Made by a program: the position numbers and the translations under genes
Notes under the pieces: model-generated
What the model saw: only the letters and a program-made list of their open reading frames with translations
Told to the model about the DNA's origin: nothing
Databases searched by the model: none
Shown: positions 36,057-48,000 of the stretch, in pieces
How the letters are laid out: every line of letters begins with the position of its first letter
Numbering within the stretch: position 1 is the first letter of the stretch
Origin: Sipunculus nudus
Taxonomy: Eukaryota > Annelida > Sipuncula > Golfingiida > Sipunculidae
Reading direction: 5' to 3'
Assembly (NCBI GenBank): GCA_026874595.1
Contig: CM049320.1
Location: 20,717,714-20,781,713, forward strand
DNA length: 64,000 nt

Positions 36057-39000
36057 CTGAAAAGACAAAAAACAAACTGATAAGAGAAAGATAATACTAC
36101 AAACAATCAGAGAAAAAATTAATTGGACTCTTAACCATAAAATACAAGTAATAAGGGAAGATGAATAAATTCTGGAAAACTGAAATACATATGATAAGGG
36201 AAAATTACTGACCCCTTGAAAGGAAAAATATACAAATAATAAGGGAAAATTACTAAACCCTCGGAAAGGTAAAATGCATATGATCAGGGAAAATTACTGA
36301 ACCCTGGAAAGGTTAAACACATATGATAAGGGCAAAATAACTGAACCCTGGAAAGGTAAAAAACATGATAAGGGAAAAATACTGAACCCTGGAAAGGGCC
36401 AACAATAGAAGGAACACAAAGGCAAAAATATGAGCACAAATAATAAAGAAAGGGTCTCTAGTAATGGAGACTAAAAAGATACAATAACAGTGTACTACTA
36501 CAAATACTGATACTGTTAGTAATAATAATAATCACTAGTAATACTCTAAAAATGTTTGTTCATTAGCAGTAAATCTGTAAGTTTACATATAGGTACTGAC
36601 ATCAGGTGGCAACATCTGGAACAATTAACACAGCTCATTTAAAGTTGATCTTACTGTTTTACAGACTTTGTAAACTGACTTTGACATAGCTCTTCAAACT
36701 ACAGTAATATTATTATGTTCTTACCCGGTTTTTCTCTGGAGCAAGCTGTGCCATGGGGTCTATCCTCTGTTTCTTCCCTTGTTTTGGTTCTGCAATAAAA
36801 AAACACTAGATATAGATATTTTAATTTCAATTTTAAATTTGTACATTTTGCAGGTCAAAATAATAAACAATTTTTTGTCAAATGGTGATTATAATTTTGC
36901 CATGGTATTTACAAGTTAATAAATGTGCATTATAATTTCTGCAAATACGACTCCAGTAGGTAGCTTGTGCTTATGTATTATGAAAAATTTGAGTAGTTTC
37001 ATGCATACTTATTAACTTTATTTACCATGCTTATATCATGGATTTTGATAGGATTATAGCAATATTAGTACAAATCAATCTAATCTGGATGTATAATAAT
37101 AACTAGAAACTGACCTTGGAAGACCTGCTTACTGGCAGCATTATAATCAAATGCTTTGAAGCCCTGGTCCTCTAATTCCTCTGCAGTTAGACTGGATTTG
37201 TGCTTCTTGGCTGAGCTGGCAGAGTCTGCATCTATTGATTTGTCTCTCTTGTGCTTCTTTTTCTTTTTGCGTTCTTGTTCTGGGAGCTGTAAAATATTGT
37301 ATACACTTTTTAGTTGATACCTAGCCTCTGTGCTCCCTCCCTATGCTTCATTGCTCTCCACTGTGAGAGAGCCCTATAGTCCACTCAAGCTAACTTGGCA
37401 CTGCAATTTGATTTCACCCATGTGATGCAGTCTTGGTATCAAATCTATATCTGTTAACCCAAGAGGGGAGCTTAATGACCACTGGTCAAATCTATTCAGT
37501 CAAGGCCAAAACATAGTCCATTCATTCATATTTATTTCAAAGTATGTCTTTGTCCAAATATTTGATTTATAGTTTACATATGTTTTAAGGAGAACATAAT
37601 CTTATTTGTTCAGCAGAAAAAAAATATGTCATTTCCATTTGTCATTTATATAAAACTGTGACATCTCCCTTTGATGAATGATCTTGTCACAGGGGTGGAC
37701 CAGGGTAATCCAGCCTCTACCCAGATTTACTGCTGTCCACTCCAGGAACGGGGGCCATCTCACGATTAGTTCACTTGAATGTATGGAAATTTCAAATAAC
37801 ATGGCTAACCAAGTAAAACACTTTGTAACATACAGTTTTAAAAAAAATGTCTTTAGATGGTCCCAAAATAAAGCAGGTCTGCAGCCACACAGGTCCGTAC
37901 AGCAGATGAATATCAAGTTACATCCAAGTGGGGTTAAGCCTGATAAGACTTGAAATGATCGCTCTGTACTGATAAATAGATCTCTGTATTTTCCTATACT
38001 TTTGCTTTTAAAATATCAGGGACAACCAGTGCAAGGAATAAATGCAAGTTTAATAAATGTTATTAGGATAATGCAAATTAGAGTGTGTCCTTGATAAAGA
38101 AGCATGAAGGGACTTGTTTTAATCATTTTAAGATCAGGAACTATGTGGTGGAGGCCTACATAAAGTGAATCAAGAGATCAGCACATTGCTGTCTACTGTG
38201 ATAACTGCCCAGAACTCTGTGGAGTACTCTTGAACCACCATATGACATCATCCTTGGGTATAAATAGCACCTACATGGGAGGCTCTACACAGACAGGCTG
38301 ATTTATGCTGTGTTTGCTACCTCTGGGACTGATGGTAAATACGAGTTGACAAGTGGAAAATAGCTTTCCTCATGTGGTCCCGGTGGTAAATATCACTGGC
38401 AAACTGGTCCTTCTTCAAGAAGTTCCATCTGTCCCATTTTATCCATAGCTTTACCAGATCCAGGGAGCAAATATTGACACAAATATTTCACTGACTGAAT
38501 ACTGACTGAAAGTGAAATCGGTGCTCAAGCCAATCACAGTTCTCCGGAAAATCTGGCCTGCACTGGCTTCTTCAGCAACAACAAAGATTGACAGGCTGAG
38601 TCGGTTTCTGGTTGATCCAAAATATTTCAGGCGAAAGTAGAAGATACTGATAAAGTTGAAGATCATTGTGAGAGAGGTGGAGGAAGCCGGAGAGACCCAC
38701 GGACCTTTGACGGGGCACAACAACCCACTCTAATGGCAACACCTATAAAAGTTTTAATGCCAAATAAAATTAAACAAATGTGATATGGAACATATTTTAT
38801 AACTCAGTTTCTCTTTGTTTACTATGACAACCTAGACATCTGGTCAGTGGGCCTTTTGTTGGGTACCCCAAAGGTTGCAAATTGTTTGCACTACCTGACA
38901 TCTGGTAATTATAATAAATTCCAGAAGTAGCGAATGCAGCATCAGTCTCCTTGGGTTACACTCCTTGTCATTAATAAAACGTTACTAAAGTCGAGTGACA

Positions 39001-42000
39001 GTCCACCATACATATAATGACCTACCTGCTCCCTGACTGTTTGAACTACTTCTTCCTCTTCTTCAACAGCTGCTGGCTCAGACTTAGTGAGAGGTTTATC
39101 TGGGGCTGTAATATATTGTATTTTGTTAAATCATAGTGTATTATATATATTATTATATTACATTACATTCGGTACAGTACTGTACAGTATAGTATTGTAA
39201 AATTACATTATATTTTACCGTAAAAATCTCAACAGAATATGCGTATTATTTTAAGATATTTTCATTAACAAATTGGGGAATTTTGTATGAACTCTACTGG
39301 CGTCTTACATTTGGGGCATCCCCGTAAATCTGATCTGGAGCAGTATGATAAATGATCGGGAGTGAGTGATAATAGGAGCATTTACAGGAAAGTGTTTGCA
39401 CTTTGAAATTTTCCCTATTTTCTTACAAATATCATTCTAATTTCTATACAAGAGTCTAAAAATTATTTTTAAACTACTTTTACAGCGTTTCCAGTGGAAG
39501 TTGTAAAATATATGATTATATTATCATCACTAGCCAATCACATACCACTTGGCGTGTCATATGGTGTTGGTAGGGACATCAGTGTAAGTCTTTAAACAAA
39601 CACAAGGTGGCCCTACCCTAAGGCTACATTCACTACTTTCGGTAGCAAATTTTATTCATTTGCATTAACTAAATACGGCACATTGTCTTCTAACCAGGTA
39701 TACATACACTTCAAATATATCCAATAGGGGTCATGAATAGTAATACAGGTGAAATACCGCAGGATATTTATGTACATGCTTCTATTTTTTCACAGCTTTA
39801 AAATACATGAATACATGGCAATATAAGATTTTTTTATGAATTACATCATATTAGGTAGGAGTTGTGGGCGGGTTTGAGCTTAATTTGAGTGCATTGATGT
39901 TAGGGAATTAGGTGGAAGTAGTACGTGTGCATGGATGACTAAACATTCTGAGCAAAAACGGGGTGCATAGTCTAATGAGGCAGCGTTTTCTGTTGAGAAC
40001 TTTACGGTACTATATTATACTATATTACAGTACAGAATAGTATAGAATAGTAACACTGTCATTACTTTTTGTTATATCATATTGATTACAGTATAGCATA
40101 TAACAGTTAAACTTATAAATTATATTATATTACATATTATTTTATATTAGTTATATATTTATTATTAGTTACATATATTGTTACATTAGTTCAGCAATAG
40201 ATCAATGGAGACACAGTTGCCCCAGTGATTATCAGAGCATCATGTCTGAAGTTGATATATTGTTCAAAGTCAGCAATAGATCAAAGAAACACCCTTAGCT
40301 CTGTTGAATGGAGACAGATGACCATGTGTTTCCCTACCTCATACTAGACAGTCTGGACATCTTACACTCACTAACATCGAGCTGGTGGATAGTTTCATAA
40401 TTAAATGCCTCCACCGGGAGTGTATGCATTCATCTCCATTCATATGTGTGTGTGTGTGTGTGTACAATAACACATGGGATCTCATAAAATTTTCAGGGCA
40501 TTTCTGGTATGGACCAATAAAGAACAGGGTTAGATTTTGGTGTGGATCTGGCACATGATCCATATTCAGGATTGTCATCAAGGATTATCCATAAATCTAC
40601 ACTCACTTATCCATGTGAAGCAGGGAATATGGCCTAAATTAGAGTATGCAAATAGGGTTTTGGAAGCATACTACAACAAGGAGAGACCTGCCTTCCTCAG
40701 AACGCAGATTTCTAGTCCACAGATGCAAACAGTCAAAAAGTTGTCAGGATAGACTATCTAGCAGACTAACTTAGAATAGTGGCTGATAATTTTATATATA
40801 TATAGTGACTGACCTGTTTTAGTTGTCTCCTCTGTCTCAGTCTCTTTAGTGTGCTGTTTCATTTTCCAAACTTTTGTGGCCTGGAAATATAAAAAGACGC
40901 ACTAAAATTCAGTTCTAAAGAAAAATTGTTGATATTTAATACAGTAAAACCTCAAAATTAGGACCACCAATGGGACCTCAATAAAACAGTCACAGTCTCC
41001 AGGTGATCATATAAGCGAGGTTTTATGTAAAAACTAAAAAAAAGAATTGGGGCAGTGAACAGCTGGTTATTATTTTGAGGTGTTCAAGGAACAGAGGGGG
41101 TCATTAGGCAAGGTTTGACTGTAAAATCACTAATGGTTGTCACAACAGATAAAGGAAGCTTAAGACCACAGGTATGCCCAAGTCTCTATGTTAACCATTA
41201 TGACATTATAATTATAACCATCATATTTAAGTCAGCACAATTGTTTAAGGTAACATTATCATACAATGTTATAGCAAAAAACATGTATAACCCACAGCTG
41301 TTCATATTAATTTTAGATTTGGACAAAAGTCTTTTACATTTACATTACAGGCAATATCTTGCTCAGCTTCTGTTGTATCCTTATCAAAATTTTCAACAGT
41401 TCCTACAGATAGGGTTTGCCTAAGAAAATTTGAATCTTAGAACTTATAATAAATTTATGCAATATGTCTGAACTCGGAGAATAGAATGATATGATGGATT
41501 TCTCGTTGCTAAATTTATTTATCTTAATTTCGAATACTTCTGAGACAGAAATATTTATGTAAGTCTGATATAACACTGTCATCACAATTGTTTTTTGGTG
41601 TAGGTAACCACCTCCATTTTTTTAATACTTGCTTAACTCAATACTATATGCATCTGCAAAGTTACATTCCGGTTTCAGACTATGTGACAGAGGCTTATAC
41701 TTGATTATCATGGCATCAACTAGGCTCGGTGTACCACTCCTGTAGGTTCTGGGTGTAGGTGTCATCCCCATTACTGAGTCATAAAACTGACAAACCCCAA
41801 AAAGGTGCACTTGTTTGTAAGTGAAACATGACAGATTGGTGCAGTCTCTCTATTAAGCTTGCAAAGCGCTCACCCTTTGTGGGGTCGACCGTGAAAAATC
41901 TCACTGCCTCAGCTGAGATTCAAACTCACAATCTCCAAGAACTGAACCCTGTGCTCTACCCCTAGACCCCCCCCCCCATTCCCTCCCTGTGAAAGGTGGT

Positions 42001-45000
42001 TTTGTTAGTAAACTGTTGTGAGCTTTTCTGTATTAATGAGAATTTTCTCTGTTAAAGTTTATACGCCAGAGTAAGCCAACCGAAAATTTTCCCTTATTGG
42101 GCCTATTATCGCCCATCCTGCCTCGTTCCCATGTATCTAGGTCACACTTCCGCTACCTGTAATCACATTTTTGAAGGCGTAAGGAAGAGGACCGGGAGGA
42201 AGCGATGTTTGTAATACAGAAAAGCTCACAACAGTTTATTAACAAAACCACCATTCACAGGGAGGGAATGGGGGTGTTTTATTACGTAAACATAATTGTG
42301 AGCTGTTTCTGTATTAATGAGAAAAGAGCAGACAGGCCTTGGGGAGGGAGCACCTACCTGTAACGCTGGAACGAGGAGAATCTCAGTGCTGGGATGACGC
42401 AGCAGACGACATCGGCGGTGGAACAGACAGAGAGGAAGAAGATGGCCTGGAAAATTGTAGGACCTCACCCGAAGCGATCACAGGGCCCAGGGAATAAAGG
42501 CCCGAAGCCTGGAGCTGAACATCCTTTAGATAAAAGCGTGTGAATGTAGATGGGGATTTCCAGTATCCCTTCTTGACCAATTGATTGGGGGAGATCCCGG
42601 AGAAATGGCCCAAGGAAGTCGAAGAGCTCGAATGTCATGAGCCTTGATGTGAAGTTGTTCTAAGGGGGATTGAGAAGCTGATTCATATGCGGCGACGATA
42701 GTAGCTTTGAGCCACGCACTAATGGCAATAGGGCTAATCTCCTTATTGGAAGTTGTGACTTTTGTAGAAATAAACAACTTCTTGCGCCCCCCCCCCCCCC
42801 CCCCCCCGTAAAGACGGAGGAGCTTTAAGATAATAACATAACGCACGAACCTGGCAATTGGTAGCCCCATAACAGTACTGACCGTTAGGTCAAGCAGACG
42901 GAGGATCATCGAAAGTTTGGTTCTTTCTCTAAATCCGGAGGAAAATGTAGGGTGGCCAACGAACCGTCGGCCGCTATTTGCGTGAATTTCGAATCAGCCA
43001 CAAGGGCATGAAAGGCAGAACGGCGACCGGCCGAGGCAAGAGCGAGGAGGAAAACCGTTTTCCTAGATAATGGAGAAGATGGGCCGAACGCAACGGCTCA
43101 TAAGGGGTTTCCCGGAGGTGACGTAAGACGACTTCCAGGCGCCAGGAAGGCGTAACATACCGAGGACGAGACGCACGGGCGTGAACCCCCTTGAGAAAAT
43201 CTGACACCAACGGATGATGAAGGACACGATCGTGACCCAGCAGACATAGCACAGACAGCAGGGCGGCACGATAGCCACGCAGAGAGGGATAGGATAAATG
43301 TTTATCCTGCAGTAAGAACACAAAAAAAATCCAAAACTGCCGCAAGCGACGGATCTAAAGGGGAGATTCCCCGGGAAGACGTCCACTCGGTGAAGAGACG
43401 CCACCAGGAGTCATAGATGCGGTCCGAAGAACGGCGACGGGGAGCCGAGGCAAGGAGAGCAGCCGGACTTGAATTGCCCGGATCCTTGAGGTGTCCGAGG
43501 AGAGCACGCATGCGCATAGAGGGCACGACCGAAATGGGCGACGCACTCGAGGGAACGATGGGAGTGCGATGCGGAGCGGTAGTAGAAGCGGGGGGCTAGA
43601 GAGAAGCGAGCGCCACAGAGGAAACCAGGGAGCCCCAGGATGAAACGGGAGTATGAGAGGAAGGGTAGTCTGGTCCGCGCGGGACAAGCAGAGAAGGACA
43701 CAGCGGATGAGATGAGGCGCCAGAAACGCAAAGAGATACCGGTGAGACCACCCGGACGGCTGCGTGTCGGGGAGACGGTTGCGAGGGTGACGTAGACGCA
43801 TCTCGGTAGGCACTAGAACAGGGGGGGGGGGACGGAAAATCGAACAGATCGAATTCCGGCCGCCCCAGGCGAGCGAAAACACTCCGAACCACCGGGAGCG
43901 GAAGGAGCGGCGGGGAAGGAGGAGACGCCGGATGACGGGAAAGGGCGTCCGCGAGGATGTTCGACACGCCCGGAAGATGGGATGCACGAACCGACGCCCG
44001 GAGAGAGATGCAGAGATCGAACAAAAGGTAAGTCTCCTGCATGAGAGAGGGAGACCGAGTACCGCCCTGCCTGTTGATATATGCCACCACCGCGGTATTG
44101 TCGGTCCGGACGAGAATGGGACGGCCGATCAAGCGGGGAGACCAGTGGGAGATCGCACTACAGACAAAACGCAGTTCGAGGATAGAACCAAGGTTAAATG
44201 GAGAAGGCCCTGACGGCGTAGGATAGACGGAATCGGACGGAGGTACAGTCGGCCAAACGGGATAAAGGACGCAGCCCAGTTGAGAGCACTGTGGAGAGAA
44301 GCCATGGTGCGCGAGTCGACATGGCGCCGCGTGAGAAATGAACAAATTTGCCTGGGCGCCAACGGCCGTGCGGTTTGGGAACAAGAAAAAGGCGAGAGTA
44401 AAACCCCACGGTGGATGGGGAAACCTCGAAAATTGCCCGTTTGTCTATCATAGATTGAATGGCCTCCTCTAAAGCGAGGCGTTTGGCCAGAACTGACAGA
44501 GGCGGAGTGAAGAACGGGTGCATGGTGACGGGAGGTGCGTGCAAAAACGTAAGACGGAACCCGAACTTGATGGTGCTGAGAATTAACCGCTGGGAGGTGA
44601 GAGCCGCCCACGCGGGAAAATGGTCGCTGAGACAAGCGCCGACCGGAACGAGAGAGTCATTTCTTGGTCGAACCTCGTTTGGAGAAAGGACCACGAAAAG
44701 GCTGAGAACGCTGGAACGTCCTGAAGGACTTGAAGACATAGCAGATGCGCGACGCGGCTGAGCGGAAGCCGCAACCGGAGGCCGAGGGTGGGGAACGCGG
44801 AAGGATGGCCGAGGCGCAATAGAGGTCGAGCGGAGGCGGGCCTGACGATCCGAGGGCTCCAAGGCACGGTCAAATAGAGGCTGTAAATGGCCGCCAAACA
44901 GCAGGGAACTGGTAAAAGGCTGAGAATAAAGCTTGGTTAACTCTGCCTGAGTAAGCTCCGGCTTTAAGTGCTGTAATGACTGAATGCAAGCCGTGCGTCG

Positions 45001-48000
45001 TAACAAGATGCAATTTACAACCATGCGCCAAACGACCTGATTTACCTCAGCGCAAGTATGGGCAGAAGCCTGCCATATGTCGTTGAGAGTGAGCGTGTCC
45101 GGAGAAACGGCAAGCAAGCTAGTAACAGCCTGCAAGTTGTTAACCATACCGGCCGCTTGCCGGCCGAGCCCCTCCAGATCTGACAGGTGCCGATCGGAAA
45201 ACTGGACAGACAATGGAAATAAAGACTTACCGTCCGCAAACGGCTGTTCAAGGCCGGACTCGAGTTGCATCGGAGCAGACGGAATATCCGGGTGATCAGG
45301 ATAAGGGAGCAAGCGATCGAAACAGGTAGCCAGGTACCCACGTGAATTCCAGAGGGTACCGGGGGACCACGGTTTATCCGAACCTGGCGGAAGCGTGGCC
45401 CCAGTAGTAGTAGAGAGGGACCCCGAGACCACCGCGTGGTGCTCACGTAAGAGATCCACCGTGTGGTCTGTAAATTCCAGACACACTGCGAGCTCGGCGG
45501 AGGGCGATTGAAAGGTGGCCGGATTCAAATTAGAACCGGCCGCCAACGCCGAGGAAGTCCGAGGTTGTAACCTATGGAACTTCGGACCACTAGGGTTAGC
45601 CTCCTGGGTGGTGGTAGCCACTAGGTCCAGAAGCGCAGATTTGCGCGTACGCCAAGCCTGGCGTTGCAGCACGATCTCTGACCACTGGTCTTGTGCCAGG
45701 GCGGGATGGGCTGACTGAGAAGTCGGGGACCCTGGAGAACCCCGTGAAGGGGGATCCAGAGAGACCCGCTGAGCCGGAATGACCGGAGGCTGGAAACAGG
45801 AAGCCAGGGAACGGGCAGCAGCAGGAACCATCCTGGAAGGCACAGGAACCGGAGCCGCAGGCAGCACAGCAGATGGTAACTGAAATAAAGAGCCCGCCGG
45901 CCGGGTCGGAACGGCGGCAGACGGAGTAACAGGAGGCCAGGCCGGCTGCCCCGAAACAGAGGCAGGAGGGACCGACACACTTACCTGCACACCAGGAAGG
46001 TCCGGGCGATCCAGCGGGACGACTCCAGCCGGATCCGGGGATAATGAAGGAATCCGGCGAGGAGCCGGGGGCAACGAGAACGGCCGGGGAGAAAGTACCG
46101 GGGGCGCCGGCCAGGGCGCCGGCCGGACTGATTCGGGTCTAGACGAATCGTCGAGATCCGACATAAGGGATGATCAAAACCGGGACAATTTATGTAATAT
46201 GGAATAGGCAGATGGGCCGTCAGAACAGGAGGCCGCAGGAACGGGGGAAGACTTCCGTTTGCGTGTATGAGAAAGCAACGATTTAACTGTCGAAACTACT
46301 GGAGAGGAGACAGGACCGGCGGGAACGGACGGGGAACGCAACACGGCCGTGTTGCGGTCACCCAGGGTGGCTCCCCCCCCACCACCCCGGAGACAACCAC
46401 GGGGCCAGACAAGGGAATATTGAAGGGGGAATGAGCCCAATCCTGGAACAAGGCCCACTTGTCAGTGGTCCACGTCTGGCAATGAAAACAAGGATCAGCT
46501 GGACCACGGCAGGAGTCATTGTTGGTGCGGCAACAAAAATAAGTGGGGTGGGAGTCCCAACCGGGATTACAGAACCACAAGAGACACAGTAATTGGGGTT
46601 CTCCATGGCGGGCAAGGGAAAAGAAGCTGACAACTTACATTCAGTTGGCAAACTCAACACGTACAAACCCAACAGTGGACGAATCTCGCAGTGCGGAATC
46701 ACACGTCCATCATGGCGAACGCCAGAAGAAAATGTGATTACAGGTAGCGGAAGTGTGACCTAGATACATGGGAACGAGGCGGGATGGGCGATTATAGGCC
46801 CAATAAGGGAAAATTTTCGGTTGGCTTACTCTGGCGTATAAACTTTAACAGAGAAAATTCTCATTAATACAGAAACAGCTCACAATTATGTTTACGTAAT
46901 AAAACACAGAGTCCAGTTTCTGTAATCACAGTTACTGCATTGTCAGTACCTGAATAAGCTGTGACCCGGCTGTGTCCTCCTCCATATTATCTTCTGCTGT
47001 GGCTGGTGGATAAAACTTGGCTGGCTGTACCACTTTGTATTTGGGTAAATACTGTAAAAACATTGATGACAATAGTTGAAAGAAAAAAAAAGAATACTAG
47101 TTATATGCCTTGTAACTTGCATTAAAGGGTTTACCTTTACATGCATTACCTGGCATATACCAGGTATAGTGTATTATTTTATACTCCTATACAAACATCA
47201 GAAAAAAGCTCCCACCTCTCTATATACCTGCCCCTGCACAAAGTCATGCCTGTCTAACTGGAATATTTTTGTAAGCTTTACATGCCGCTGTTTTGATTTG
47301 ACAAAGGCAGAATGGGAATCCCCATTCCCTTAAACTCATAAAGCAAAAATAATAATTATTAATGAGAATAACATCAGCTATCAAACAGATCTGTTATTAT
47401 TCTTCAGTGTTCCCATGCTTGTTAGAAACCACATGATAAAAGCAGAAATAATCTATAAACCAATAGTATTCAAGGTCTCATATTTTTTATATTAGCAATT
47501 CTATAGCTTAACAACAAGTTTCACATCGGAAAAATACATGATACACAGTGGATCACTAATAAACATAGTGTTTATCTGAACTCTATACAAGGACAAGGTT
47601 TTAGTTGCAGTAACAATTGTTTGGATATATGGTCTGATACCACAATTTCAGTGTCAGCAACCTGAAAAATTGTGATGGACTCCTATAGTTACATGTCAAA
47701 GGCCAGAGTTAATTGAAATATCAGAATTTGATAATTTATTATAAATTTCTTCATACAGTTACAGGTGGAGTATTGTAGCTATAGTGTGACCCAACCTTCT
47801 CAAATGGATTTGCAATGGAGGCTTTTATCTTCTCAACTTTCTTCTGACCTTCTGTTAATTTCCAATCTTCCTGAAATTACACAAAAACATTTAAAACTTT
47901 TCAAACACTCTTTAAATTCTTGCACTTTTTTTCTTTTTTTTTGTTGGGGGTAAACTCCTCCATTTTTCAGCACAAGCTTCACTAAATATAGATATCTGCA

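Larger units (their letters stand above)
41973..46906 (-). mobile_element. DIRS-type tyrosine-recombinase retrotransposon, degenerate, 4.9 kb
   Basis: About 150 bp inverted terminal repeats (42021-42170 and 46730-46880) are flanked by short unique ends, and an internal complementary region lies at 42212-42323. On the - strand come, in order, a Cys-rich and Pro-rich gag-like region, the start of a reverse transcriptase, RNase H and a tyrosine recombinase. This is the DIRS order. The RT core is missing and frames are broken, so this copy is not autonomous. No target-site duplication is seen, as expected for DIRS. It lies in sense in an EXOSC10 intron, 44 bp from the end of exon 46950-47051. Confidence 0.93.

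Noticed and set aside
38451-38723. 90-codon hydrophobic frame on the - strand
   Set aside because: No family pattern and no matching splice sites in phase with EXOSC10. Left as intron sequence.
41900-41966. tRNA gene on the - strand
   Set aside because: A- and B-box-like segments are present, but the sequence repeats at 48250-48320 with a shared 300 bp body and no proper cloverleaf was found. Called a SINE head.
43355-43987. 210-codon frame overlapping the DIRS RNase H
   Set aside because: Alternative frame of GC-rich transposon DNA. The RNase H motifs are in the neighbouring frame.
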